A stretch of 64,000 nt of DNA from Palsa-1400 sp036501625 (GTDB lineage: Bacteria > Verrucomicrobiota > Verrucomicrobiia > Limisphaerales > Palsa-1400). Numbering within the stretch: the first letter of the stretch is position 1; every line of letters starts with the position of its first letter. The position numbers and the translations under genes were made by a program. The notes under the pieces were generated by a model, which searched no databases, was not told the origin of the DNA, and saw only the letters and a program-made list of their open reading frames with translations. The stretch lies in the NCBI GenBank assembly GCA_036501625.1, contig DASXZY010000041.1:62001-126000 (forward strand). Reading direction: 5' to 3'. Below are positions 51,012 to 59,284 of the stretch, one piece after another.

Positions 51012-53602
51012 AGGCGATTGCCCTGGGAGTTTTGCTTTCGGCCGCGGTTGCTTTTGGCCAGGCGAATTACGAGGCCGCTTCGGCCCTCCTCTCCGGCGGC
51101 GCTGCCGGCGCCCATCCGGTTACGGGCCTTGGCGGCGCGAAGGGCGGGCGCGCCACTTTCACCAACGTGTTTGCGCTCCGGGATGGATTGTACGCGCTGG
51201 ACATTTATTTCGCAGTGAACGATGAGCGTTCCCTGGCCTTGACGGTGAACGGCGGCGTCCGGCTGGATTTGTATTGCGAGCGCGAAGGGCCGCGCGGCAA
51301 GGCGTCCGTCAAAACTGTTTTAATTCCCCTGCGCGCGGGCGCCAATGTCATCGCATTCGATAATCAAGGCGAACCGGGCGCGGATCTCGAAAGAATCGTT
51401 CTCCAAACGAACCCCATTCCATCCGGCTCGATCAGCGGCGTTGTAAAGGATTTCGCCGGACGGCCTCTGGCCGGAGTTGAAGTCTCCCTGCTGGGCGGTC
51501 TCGATTGCCAAACGGCCACCGGCGGCGATGGGCTTTACAATTTTCCATTTGTGCCCGACGGGGGTTACCACATCAGGCCGTCGCTGCCGGAGGATTTCTC
51601 CGATCCTTGGGAAGCGAGCGCGTCGATTTCCAACGCAACGGCCATCCGCCGGGATTTTTCCGCTCGCCGCCGCGCGCGTGGCAAAAAGAAGGTCTTGGAT
51701 TTGGGGCCGTGGCGCGTGGATTATGATTTGGCGGCCGGCGCGGCCGACTTCGAGTTCCTAGGCCACCCCGTGCTTCGCGATGCCATCGCCGCCGCGCGCC
51801 TGCCGGAAACCGTTACGAGCCTCGATTACAAATCTCACAAAGCCGCGCGCTTTGAGTTCGCCGGTGGCATCCGCTGGCAAGTCGTTTGCGCCAACAACCC
51901 AAGCGACCGAATGACGCAAACCTACTCCTGGAGCCGCGGGGATAACTTCATCGCTATCGAAACGGAAGTTACCCGAAAGCCTGCCGCGCGCTCGCGCTAC
52001 ATAGCTCCTTTGATTGCGCGCGGCCAGCCTGGCGCGTTGCCCGCCGGCGATTTGCGCACGCTATTCGTGCCCTACGACAACGACAAATGGGCGCGTTACG
52101 CCGCGATGCCCTTCGGTGGCGAAACGACCAGTTACGAGGTTTCCGCACTTTACGACAATAGCAGCCGGCGCGGCCTGATCGTTGGCTCCCTGGAACATGA
52201 TTGCTGGAAAACTGGCGTTCGTTCTTCGACTTCACCTGGCGCGATCGACAGCCTTGAAGTTTTCGGAGGCGTGACTTCCCCAAAAACGCGCGATGTTTTG
52301 CCACACGGCGAAGTGGACGGCGAAACGATCCGCTCCCCAAAGATTTTCCTCGGCTGCTTTTCCGATTGGCGCGACGGATTGGAAGCTTACGCCGATGCCA
52401 ACGCCCGCCTCGCGCCGCGCCGGCCCTGGGCTGGCGGCACGCCGTTCGGCTGGAACAGTTGGGGCAAGTTGCAGATGAACATCAACTATCAGAAAGCTGT
52501 GGAAGTTTCGGATTTCTTCGCGCGCGAATTGCAACCGCGCCAGTTTCAGGACGATGGCGTTGTTTATATCGGATTGGATTCGGGCTGGGATTACATGAGC
52601 GGCCAGCAATTGAAACAATTCGTCGCGCATTGCCACTCCAACCACCAGGAGGCGGGCGTTTATTTCACGCCGTTCACGAGCTGGCAGGGCAACGGCGACA
52701 CCCCCGTTCCCGGCACCGCATACCGATACAAAGACCTCTACCTCTACGCGCATGGCCGCAAACAGCGCATCGACGGCGGCATCGCGATGGACCCGACGCA
52801 TCCCGGAACGCAAAAACTCATCGAGATGAATGCGCGGCGATTCCGCGAGGCCGGTTTCAAATACGTCAAGGCGGATTTCCTGGCTCAAGGCGCGCTGGAA
52901 GCGGACAGCCATTATGATCCGCGCGTGACGACCGGCCTGGAAGCTTACAATGCAGGCATGAAATTCGTGGATGCCGCGCTCGGCCCCCATATGTTCCTGA
53001 ATCTGTCCATCGCGCCGCTCTTTCCCGCCCAGTATGCCAATTCCCGCCGCATCGCCTGCGACGCCTTTGGCGCCATCAGCCAAACGGAGTACACTCTAAA
53101 TTCGCTCACCTCCGGCTGGTGGCTCTCCCGCGTGTATGATTTCAACGACCCCGACCAGATGGTCTTCGACGGTTACTCCGAAGCGGAAAACCTGTCGCGC
53201 GCCACGTCGGCAGCCGTGACGGGCCTCATGCTGGCAGGCGATGATTTCTCCGCCACTGGCAGCGAATCCGGCAAACAACGCGCCTTGCGATTCCTAGGCA
53301 ACAGCGAAATCGACAGTCTGGCCCGTTCCCGCAAGTCGTTTCGCCCGGTCGAAGGCAGCTCCGGCCTGGGATCGGCGAACCTTTTTGTGTGGGACAGCGG
53401 CCCGTTTTTGTACTTGGCTGCCTTCAATTATTCAAACGTTGAGGCGAACTATTCGGTTGACTTGAAGCGAATCGGCCTGAATGCCGCCAGCCCAGTCGAA
53501 GCGAAGGAACTTTGGAGCGGCTCAATCTTCCAGGCCACGATGCCAATGAGCATCCGGCTCGCCCCCGCCGGCGCCGCCCTTTACAAGTTTACGCGCCCGT
53601 GA
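51008..53602 (+). CDS. Secreted melibiase-like (GH27/GH36-type) glycoside hydrolase
   Basis: An 864-residue secreted enzyme. It has a signal peptide (IALGVLLSAAVAFGQ), an N-terminal CBM35-like beta-sandwich to about residue 135, a carboxypeptidase-regulatory-like domain (SISGVVKDFAGRPLAGVEVS, nt 51430-51660), a beta region, and a (beta/alpha)8 domain with GWNSWGKLQMN, VYIGLDSGWDY, and YVKADF, whose Asp fits the clan GH-D nucleophile. CDAFGAISQTEYTLN probably lies near the acid/base. Alpha-galactosidase or a related activity is likely. The GTG at 51008 overlaps the fabI stop. Confidence 0.83.
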   Translation: MKAIALGVLLSAAVAFGQANYEAASALLSGGAAGAHPVTGLGGAKGGRATFTNVFALRDGLYALDIYFAVNDERSLALTVNGGVRLDLYCEREGPRGKASVKTVLIPLRAGANVIAFDNQGEPGADLERIVLQTNPIPSGSISGVVKDFAGRPLAGVEVSLLGGLDCQTATGGDGLYNFPFVPDGGYHIRPSLPEDFSDPWEASASISNATAIRRDFSARRRARGKKKVLDLGPWRVDYDLAAGAADFEFLGHPVLRDAIAAARLPETVTSLDYKSHKAARFEFAGGIRWQVVCANNPSDRMTQTYSWSRGDNFIAIETEVTRKPAARSRYIAPLIARGQPGALPAGDLRTLFVPYDNDKWARYAAMPFGGETTSYEVSALYDNSSRRGLIVGSLEHDCWKTGVRSSTSPGAIDSLEVFGGVTSPKTRDVLPHGEVDGETIRSPKIFLGCFSDWRDGLEAYADANARLAPRRPWAGGTPFGWNSWGKLQMNINYQKAVEVSDFFARELQPRQFQDDGVVYIGLDSGWDYMSGQQLKQFVAHCHSNHQEAGVYFTPFTSWQGNGDTPVPGTAYRYKDLYLYAHGRKQRIDGGIAMDPTHPGTQKLIEMNARRFREAGFKYVKADFLAQGALEADSHYDPRVTTGLEAYNAGMKFVDAALGPHMFLNLSIAPLFPAQYANSRRIACDAFGAISQTEYTLNSLTSGWWLSRVYDFNDPDQMVFDGYSEAENLSRATSAAVTGLMLAGDDFSATGSESGKQRALRFLGNSEIDSLARSRKSFRPVEGSSGLGSANLFVWDSGPFLYLAAFNYSNVEANYSVDLKRIGLNAASPVEAKELWSGSIFQATMPMSIRLAPAGAALYKFTRP

Positions 53603-53622
53603 AATGCGCTTAAACTTTCCGC

Positions 53623-54756
53623 ATGGATATAACGAGGACTGCTTTCGGCGCCTGGAATGGCGGGCGCTTCATGAATTTTGGCGAGCCGCTCCCGGCCGAG
53701 CGCTGGACGCTGCTGGTTCGCCATGCTTTCGAGCGCGGCATCCGCACTTTTCTGACGGCCGATGTTTATGGCGCCGGCCAGGCCGATGAATGGCTGGGCC
53801 GGGCGCTGGCGGGCATCCCGCGTTCCGAGTATTGCCTCGTTGGCGCGGTCGGGCACGATTTCTACAAAGGCCAGCGGCAGGGTTCGCGCGGCTTTCCCCG
53901 GTTCACCGATCCCGCGCTTCGGCCTCCCGCCGATTACGCCGATTATCTGCGCATGGCCGCGGAGAAATCTTTGCAGCGATGCGGCGCGGATAAATTTGAC
54001 GTTCTTCTTTTGCACAATCCCGATTCCACCGGCTACGGGAGCGACCGGGTTTGGTCTGGCATGAGCAAATTGATCGATGCCAAATTGACGGACCGCATTG
54101 GCATCGCGCCTGGACCGGCCAATGGATTTACGCTGGATTTGATCCTTTGCTTCGAGCGGTTTGGGCCGTTGCTGGATTGGGCCATGATTATTCTCAATCC
54201 GCTCGAACCATGGCCCGGCCAGCTTGTTCTTCCGGCAGCCGCCAAGCATGGCGTTGATTTAATCACCCGCGTGGTCGATTACGGCGGCCTTTTTCACGAC
54301 GACGTCAAAGCCGGGCATGAATTCGGCGCGCAAGACCATCGCGCGTTTCGTCCCGCCGGCTGGGTTGAGGCGGGCAACAAGAAAATGGACCTGATGCGCC
54401 CCTTCGCCGAAAAACACGGGCTGACTCCGCTCCAGCTAGCGTGCGTTTGGAATTTGTCGCAAAACCCGGTCAAAGCCGTCGCGCCAACGCTGATTCAGGA
54501 AAGCAAAACCGGCAGCAAAACAATCGAATCCAAGGCGGACGAGCTTGCTTCGCTGCCAGATGTGACGTTAACGGAGGGCGAAATTGAAGAAATCAGGCGC
54601 CTGGGCGACAACCGCGGCTGCATGGCGCTCAAAGGCGCGAACCGCAGCCACGCCACCGCCCCGGAACCGGACCGCTGGGGCCTTTCGCCGGACCTGGAAG
54701 CGGCAGGCAAAGCCTGGGGCATCGATCCTGACCGTGATTTGGCGGTGACTCATTGA
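53623..54756 (+). CDS. Aldo/keto-reductase-like protein with altered catalytic tetrad
   Basis: A 377-residue (beta/alpha)8 protein of the AKR fold: FGAWNGGRFMNFGE, FLTADVYGAGQADEWLGRAL, LLLHNPDSTGYG, and a C-terminal AKR helix. In ordinary AKRs the segment reads F-D-T-A-x-x-Y-G; here the Asp is Leu. The next strand (YCLVGAVGHDF) lacks the Lys normally found there. The Tyr and the His in LLLHNPDS remain. It may bind a nucleotide without normal reduction, or use another chemistry. It is coupled to the cysteine desulfurase (TTGA overlap). Confidence 0.75.
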   Translation: MDITRTAFGAWNGGRFMNFGEPLPAERWTLLVRHAFERGIRTFLTADVYGAGQADEWLGRALAGIPRSEYCLVGAVGHDFYKGQRQGSRGFPRFTDPALRPPADYADYLRMAAEKSLQRCGADKFDVLLLHNPDSTGYGSDRVWSGMSKLIDAKLTDRIGIAPGPANGFTLDLILCFERFGPLLDWAMIILNPLEPWPGQLVLPAAAKHGVDLITRVVDYGGLFHDDVKAGHEFGAQDHRAFRPAGWVEAGNKKMDLMRPFAEKHGLTPLQLACVWNLSQNPVKAVAPTLIQESKTGSKTIESKADELASLPDVTLTEGEIEEIRRLGDNRGCMALKGANRSHATAPEPDRWGLSPDLEAAGKAWGIDPDRDLAVTH

Positions 54757-55898
54757 AGACGATTTATTTTGACTACAACGCCACGACGCCGCTGGATGCC
54801 AGCGTCCGGCGGGCCATGGCGCCGTTGGAGGAGGAGATTTTCGGCAATCCTTCCAGCGCGCATCACGTGGGCCGGAAGGCGCGCGCGATTTTGGATGATG
54901 CCCGCGAGCGTTCCGCCGCTGTTTGGCGCTGCAAGCCAAGCGAGGTCGTTTTCACCAGCGGCGGCACGGAGAGCAACAACTTCGCCATTTTGGGCGCGGC
55001 GCGGTCTTTGCGCGCAAAGGGCCGCCACTTGATTAGTTCGACCATCGAGCATCACGCTGTTCTCCATTGCTTCGAGTATCTGGAAAAGCACGAAGGATTT
55101 TCCGTCACCTATTTGCCGGCCAATTCGGAAGGGCTGATTTCTTCCGAAGACCTGAAAAAGGCGATCCGGTCGGACACGGCGCTGGTCTCTCTCATGTCCG
55201 CCAACAATGAAATGGGCGCCATTCAGCCGGCGGCGGAGTTTGGCGAAATTTGCCGGTCGCGCGGCGTTCTGTTTCACACCGACGCGCTGCAATCATTCGG
55301 CAAGGAGCCATTCGCCAGCATTCATCAGTTTAACGCGGACTTCGTTTCCTTTTGCGCGCACAAGCTGCATGGCCCCAAAGGCGCGGGGGCGCTGTTCATC
55401 AAGTCGCCGTTGCGGCCGGAGCCGATTATTCTGGGAGGCTCGCATGAAAACGAACGCCGGGCCGGCACGGAAAATGTTCCCGCCATCATCGGCTTGGCCC
55501 ATGTGATCGAGAATTTTCTTAAGCCCCCGGTGTTCCCAGCCGAATATCTCCACAAGTTGACATCGCATCTCATCCAATTTCTCGGCTCCCTTGATGGCGT
55601 CCAATATCGCGGCTGCGCGAGCCGCCGTCTTGCCAACACGGTCGCGCTGACCGTTGACGGTTGCGACAGCTCCACGTTGCTTGCGGGTTTGGATTTGGAT
55701 GGCATCTGCGCTTCGAGCGGCTCCGCTTGCGCTTCGGGCGCTCTGCAGCCATCGCACGTCATGCTGGCGATGGGCGTCGAAAAGAGCCTCGCCAGTTCGC
55801 TGGTCCGATTTTCACTTGGGCGCGATTCGACGATGGACGAAGTAATGGCCGTTGAAGAGGCGCTAAAAAATGTGATCAACCAGGCGCGGAAACGCTGA
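54753..55898 (+). CDS. Cysteine desulfurase (NifS/IscS family)
   Basis: A 381-residue PLP enzyme that takes sulfur from cysteine for Fe-S clusters or thiolation. It has YFDYNATTPLD, the PLP-contacting TSGGTESNN, EHHAV, the PLP Lys in SFCAHKLHGPKGAG, and the mobile-loop Cys in SSGSACASG. The loop is short, of the NifS/IscS type. It begins with a TTG overlapping the AKR-like stop. No scaffold gene (IscU/NifU) lies beside it. The name nifS or iscS cannot be decided from sequence alone. Confidence 0.93.
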   Translation: MKTIYFDYNATTPLDASVRRAMAPLEEEIFGNPSSAHHVGRKARAILDDARERSAAVWRCKPSEVVFTSGGTESNNFAILGAARSLRAKGRHLISSTIEHHAVLHCFEYLEKHEGFSVTYLPANSEGLISSEDLKKAIRSDTALVSLMSANNEMGAIQPAAEFGEICRSRGVLFHTDALQSFGKEPFASIHQFNADFVSFCAHKLHGPKGAGALFIKSPLRPEPIILGGSHENERRAGTENVPAIIGLAHVIENFLKPPVFPAEYLHKLTSHLIQFLGSLDGVQYRGCASRRLANTVALTVDGCDSSTLLAGLDLDGICASSGSACASGALQPSHVMLAMGVEKSLASSLVRFSLGRDSTMDEVMAVEEALKNVINQARKR

Positions 55899-55904
55899 AT
55901 TGAT

Positions 55905-55913
55905 TGTGAATAG
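55905..55913 (-). promoter_or_regulatory. DnaA-box-like 9-mer (CTATTCACA, minus strand)
   Basis: The reverse complement of this site matches the relaxed DnaA box TTATNCACA at eight of nine positions. It is the first of three such sites between the cysteine desulfurase gene and dnaN. Confidence 0.45.
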
Positions 55914-55921
55914 TTTGTGAT

Positions 55922-55943
55922 GAAGGCCAATAACTTGGCCTTC
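55922..55943 (+). terminator. Hairpin after the cysteine desulfurase gene
   Basis: GAAGGCCAA (55922-55930) and TTGGCCTTC (55935-55943) form a perfect nine-base stem with a four-base loop, 24 bases after the stop at 55898. It is followed by only a weak T-containing stretch, so it is a probable terminator of the upstream operon or a processing hairpin. Confidence 0.6.
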
Positions 55944-55971
55944 CGGCGCTTTCCCGCCCCAATCCAACGGA

Positions 55972-55980
55972 TTATTCACG
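55972..55980 (+). promoter_or_regulatory. DnaA-box-like 9-mer (TTATTCACG)
   Basis: Eight of nine positions match TTATNCACA. It is in the same orientation as the perfect box 65 bases downstream. Confidence 0.45.
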
Positions 55981-56014
55981 GCCGGATTTTCGCCGCAACT
56001 CGTTGATGGCCCCC

Positions 56015-56043
56015 TTGACATCGAAGAATGCTTGCATTATTCA
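56015..56043 (+). promoter_or_regulatory. dnaN: Possible dnaN promoter
   Basis: TTGACA at 56015-56020 is a perfect -35 hexamer. Seventeen bases later the -10 position reads TATTCA, a poor match, and it overlaps the DnaA-box-like site at 56037. This arrangement would allow DnaA to control dnaN transcription. Confidence 0.35.
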
Positions 56044-56045
56044 CA
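56037..56045 (+). promoter_or_regulatory. DnaA box (TTATTCACA)
   Basis: The site fully matches the relaxed consensus TTATNCACA and lies 53 bases before the dnaN start. It is followed at once by an AT-rich tract (56046-56092), unusual in this GC-rich sequence. Confidence 0.6.
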
Positions 56046-56062
56046 TGCCTTAATAATAGTGT

Positions 56063-56075
56063 TTCTCTAAGAGAA
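56063..56075. repeat. Perfect 13-base palindrome TTCTCTAAGAGAA before dnaN
   Basis: Two six-base arms flank a single central A, 23 bases before the dnaN start codon. It could be an operator or part of the AT-rich unwinding region. AGAGG at 56091-56095 is the ribosome-binding site. Confidence 0.5.
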
Positions 56076-56098
56076 GAAAGAATATATTAAAGAGGCGC

Positions 56099-57208
56099 AT
56101 GAATCTGAGCGTTGCAAAAGACCAATTGATCCACGGTTTGCAAGCTGTGCAAAATATCGTCAGCACGCGAACCACTCTCCCCATCCTTTCCAACGTCCTG
56201 CTGAGGGCTGGTGAAAACAAGCTGGAGTTCACGGCCACCGATCTGGACGTAACGGTCGCGTGCTCGGTTGAGGCTACAGTCAAGAAAAAAGGCGCGAGCA
56301 CGGTGCCAGTCAAACGGTTCTTCGGGATTGTGCGCGAACTTGGCAGCCCGGAAATCGAGCTGGAAGTCGATGAGAAGAATGCGTGCAGCGTGCAGGCGGG
56401 CGCGTCGTTTTACAAAATTCACGGGTTGAGCGCGGACGAATTTCCGCCCATCCAGAGCCTCAAGGACGACAAGAAAATCACCCTGCCGCAGGAAAAATTT
56501 CGGAGCATGTTGCGCAAAACGTCCTTCGCCATTTCGAGCGACGAATCGCGCTATGTTCTCAATGGCATTTTCATCAGCCTGAAGGAGCATAAGATGACCA
56601 TGGTGGCGACCGATGGCCGGCGCCTGGCGCTGGTGGATGAGGAAGTCGATATTCCTGATACCAGCCAGGGCGAGTTCATCATTCCGACCAAGACTGTCAA
56701 TGAATTGACGCGCTTGCTGGGCGACAAAGGCGACATCGAAGTCCGCTTCACGGAGAATCAGGCGGCGTTTACGTTGAAGGACGACAAGGGATTTTCGGTG
56801 CTGATTATTTCAAAATTGGTCGAGGGCAATTACCCGAATTACCGCCAGGTCATTCCTGGCGAGACCAAGGAGCGCATCACGTTGCCGCGGGAAGAGCTTT
56901 TGGCCGCGACACGGCGCGCGCAAATCATGACCAGCGACAAGGCCAACTCCGTCAAGATCGCCGTCAGCCGCAACAATCTGGCCATCACAGCCAATTCGCC
57001 GGAAGTCGGTGAAGCGCGCGAAAGCCTGGCCATCAATTACAAAGGCAAAGACATGGCCATCGCGTTTAATCCGGCCTATCTGGTCGAGCCGTTGAGCGCG
57101 CTTTCTGAAGACGAGGTTTTTCTGGAATTGATCGACGAATTAAGTCCCGGTGTTTTGAAAATCAACGGGCCGTTTCTCTACGTTGTGATGCCGATGCGCC
57201 TGAGCTAA
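56099..57208 (+). CDS. dnaN: DNA polymerase III beta sliding clamp
   Basis: A 369-residue clamp protein. It starts MNLSVAKDQLIHGLQAVQNI, has repeated clamp-domain features such as RTTLPILSNVLLRAG and TATDLDVTV, and ends in the conserved PFLYVVMPMRLS tail, typical of DnaN. It forms the ring that tethers polymerase III and other partners to DNA. The ribosome-binding site AGAGG lies just before the ATG. dnaA is not beside it; the upstream gene is a cysteine desulfurase. The gap in front contains DnaA-box-like sites. Confidence 0.97.
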   Translation: MNLSVAKDQLIHGLQAVQNIVSTRTTLPILSNVLLRAGENKLEFTATDLDVTVACSVEATVKKKGASTVPVKRFFGIVRELGSPEIELEVDEKNACSVQAGASFYKIHGLSADEFPPIQSLKDDKKITLPQEKFRSMLRKTSFAISSDESRYVLNGIFISLKEHKMTMVATDGRRLALVDEEVDIPDTSQGEFIIPTKTVNELTRLLGDKGDIEVRFTENQAAFTLKDDKGFSVLIISKLVEGNYPNYRQVIPGETKERITLPREELLAATRRAQIMTSDKANSVKIAVSRNNLAITANSPEVGEARESLAINYKGKDMAIAFNPAYLVEPLSALSEDEVFLELIDELSPGVLKINGPFLYVVMPMRLS

Positions 57209-57286
57209 TCGGTTGTGAATTTCCGGTGAGCAACAATTAACAACATTGTAGTGCTTCCGCCGGCTGCGGCGATAAGATCGGCGGTC

Positions 57287-58123
57287 ATGAATGATTTTCA
57301 ACGCGTTCTTGATGCCACCGAGCAGCACCTTCTCACGCTCAAATCATCGGGCGTTCGTTTCCTGACCGTTGAACCCTCAACGCTCGTTCAGTTGCGCGAA
57401 CCGCCGCCGCCGTTCATTGAGGCGGCAATCGAGCCAGAGCGCAATGGCCATGCCGAACCCGATGTGGAAAACACACCGCCAGCGGCTGCCGCGGCGCAAC
57501 CGGAAGACCTCGAAGCCGCCATGGCGGACCTGTGCCAGCGCGCGTCAGTTTGCTTGAAGTGTCCGCACTTGGTCAGCAGCCGAAAAAACGTTGTTTTTGG
57601 CGTGGGAAGCATACGGGCGCGGTTGATGTTCGTCGGGGAAGCGCCGGGGGCGGACGAAGACGCGCGGGGAGAACCGTTTGTCGGCGCGGCTGGCCAATTG
57701 TTGACACGCATCATCCAAACAATGGGCCTAAGCCGGGAAACGGTTTACATTGCCAACATCCTCAAGTGCCGCCCCGACACGCCCGGGCAATCCTCCGGCA
57801 ATCGCAAACCCACCGCGGACGAAATGAAAACCTGCCTGCCCTATTTGCTGGCGCAGATCGACGTGATCCGTCCGAAAGTTTTGGTGGCCTTGGGCGCGAC
57901 CGCCATTGAAGGATTGCTGGGCGCCACGGGCGGGATTGGCAAGGTGCGCGGCCATTTTCAAACATTTCGCGATATTCCGTTGATGCCGACCTTTCACCCA
58001 GCTTACCTGCTTCACACCCAGGCGCCCTCGGAGAAGCGCAAGGTTTGGGAGGACATGCTTCTGGTCATGGAGAAGCTGCAAATGCCCATCAGCGAAAAGC
58101 AGCGCGGGTATTTCAAGTCTTAG
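57287..58123 (+). CDS. Uracil-DNA glycosylase, family 4/5 type with Fe-S cluster
   Basis: A 278-residue glycosylase that removes uracil from DNA. After an N-terminal extension of about 85 residues, rich in Pro and Ala, it has an Fe-S CLKC pair, the catalytic GEAPGADED and GEPFVGAAG block, ILKCRP and a further Cys in MKTCLPYL, then THPAYLL as FHPAYLL. The four Cys fit the 4Fe-4S site. ATG 57287 was chosen over GTG 57251, which adds Ala/Pro-rich residues. It overlaps the convergent small membrane gene by 11 bases. Confidence 0.92.
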   Translation: MNDFQRVLDATEQHLLTLKSSGVRFLTVEPSTLVQLREPPPPFIEAAIEPERNGHAEPDVENTPPAAAAAQPEDLEAAMADLCQRASVCLKCPHLVSSRKNVVFGVGSIRARLMFVGEAPGADEDARGEPFVGAAGQLLTRIIQTMGLSRETVYIANILKCRPDTPGQSSGNRKPTADEMKTCLPYLLAQIDVIRPKVLVALGATAIEGLLGATGGIGKVRGHFQTFRDIPLMPTFHPAYLLHTQAPSEKRKVWEDMLLVMEKLQMPISEKQRGYFKS

Positions 58124-58535
58124 CCTCGGCCGCCTTGGCTTTCGCTTCCGCTTCGAGCGCCGCTTTCCTGCCGACCGCCGCGTAGAAAATCAAAAACGCC
58201 GCGCCAACGCTGATCGGGATCAATCCCCACAACGCATGGCCCGGCGCCTCAACGTGCAGCGCCAGCATCAGGGCCGCGCCAACAAACAGAAGAATGAGTC
58301 CCGCCAGCAAGTGCCGGTGAGGCGAGCCGGGCTCATCAACATCGCCGAAGTATGTGTCTGGCAGAGGCGGCAATTCGAGGCCCTTCTCGATGGCAGCCAT
58401 CCGTTCCTGGTGGAACAAAGTGGATATCTCCTTGCGCTTCCGATAGTTGAAAAAAGCTTTCAACATTCCAATTCCAACGCCCATGATGATCGCGACCACG
58501 GGAACAATCTGCACACTTAGTGAGGGCTGGTTCAT
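58113..58535 (-). CDS. Small membrane protein (DUF6249-like)
   Basis: A 140-residue protein. An N-terminal membrane helix (VQIVPVVAIIMGVGIGMLKA) is followed by a basic segment, RKRKEISTLFHQERMAAIEK and the motif GLELPP, then two more membrane helices and an Ala/Lys/Glu-rich tail. This matches small proteins often found beside ECF sigma/anti-sigma pairs. The ATG at 58535 is preferred over 58622. It is divergent from the sigma gene across 167 bases that hold the tandem repeats described separately. Confidence 0.78.
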   Translation of the reverse strand: MNQPSLSVQIVPVVAIIMGVGIGMLKAFFNYRKRKEISTLFHQERMAAIEKGLELPPLPDTYFGDVDEPGSPHRHLLAGLILLFVGAALMLALHVEAPGHALWGLIPISVGAAFLIFYAAVGRKAALEAEAKAKAAEAKT

Positions 58536-58615
58536 AAAGTATTCTCTCTTTCTTTTCACAGCATCCGGCTCATCCGGCGCTTGTTGATGGTTCCGACTCT
58601 CGTGCCCGTGAAAAT

Positions 58616-58661
58616 GTTTCAAAATTCTTTAAGGGCGAAACTTTTTGAAACTTTTTGAAAC
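58616..58661. promoter_or_regulatory. Inverted/tandem TTTTGAAAC repeats between the ECF sigma gene and the divergent membrane gene
   Basis: GTTTCAAAA at 58616-58624 is the inverse of TTTTGAAAC at 58643-58651 and at 58653-58661. The direct copies are spaced exactly 10 bases apart, one helical turn. A TATAAA lies at 58681. The layout looks like a regulator site controlling both genes, perhaps autoregulation by the sigma factor. The -35/-10 spacing does not fit a standard promoter. Confidence 0.5.
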
Positions 58662-58702
58662 CCTGCGGCCCTCCGCGCAGTATAAATGACAATAAATCAG
58701 CT

Positions 58703-59281
58703 ATGGAAATCGAAATACGGCGGCAATTGGAGGCCGGGCAGCGCGGTGAGGCTTTCGATTTGCTGGTCGAACATTTCAAAGACAAGGTTTTCGGGCTGGC
58801 TTTCAGCATGTTGCGCGATCAAACCAAGGCCGAGGACATCGCCCAGGACGTTTTCCTGAAAATCTGGAAGGCGCTTCCCGGCTATCATGGAGGCGCGTCG
58901 CTCTCCACCTGGATTTATGCGATCACGCGCAACACCTGCCTGACCGAAATCAAGAAACGCTCCTCGCGCCCGACCATTTCCCTGCACGACCCGGCGATGG
59001 AGGAGGCCGCCGACAGCATCCCCGCGTTGCAATCGGCCGGCGGCAATCCAGGGGCGGAACTTGACGTGCGGGCGATGCTGGCGGAGCTTCCAGAAAAGTA
59101 CCGGCAGGTGATTGTGTTGTTTTATTTGGAACAAAAGGCTTACGAAGAGACGGCGGCAATGCTCGGCATGCCCATGGGCACGGTCAAATCTCTTTTGTTT
59201 CGCGCCCGGAAGGAGCTTTTGCGCATCGCCGCCCGGCGCGGAAGGGCGGAATTGCCGGCCTGCGCGGCCACCCAAGGATAA
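58703..59281 (+). CDS. ECF-family RNA polymerase sigma factor
   Basis: A 192-residue sigma-70 family factor. Region 2 reads AEDIAQDVFLKIWKALPGYH with TWIYAITRN; region 4 reads LPEKYRQVIVLFYLEQKAY with GTVKSLLFRARKELLR as its helix-turn-helix. The ATG at 58703 is preferred over an upstream 58655 start because the core begins there. It is three bases ahead of a zinc-finger anti-sigma gene, so it should be held inactive until a signal arrives. The signal is unknown. Confidence 0.93.
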   Translation: MEIEIRRQLEAGQRGEAFDLLVEHFKDKVFGLAFSMLRDQTKAEDIAQDVFLKIWKALPGYHGGASLSTWIYAITRNTCLTEIKKRSSRPTISLHDPAMEEAADSIPALQSAGGNPGAELDVRAMLAELPEKYRQVIVLFYLEQKAYEETAAMLGMPMGTVKSLLFRARKELLRIAARRGRAELPACAATQG

Positions 59282-59284
59282 GGT

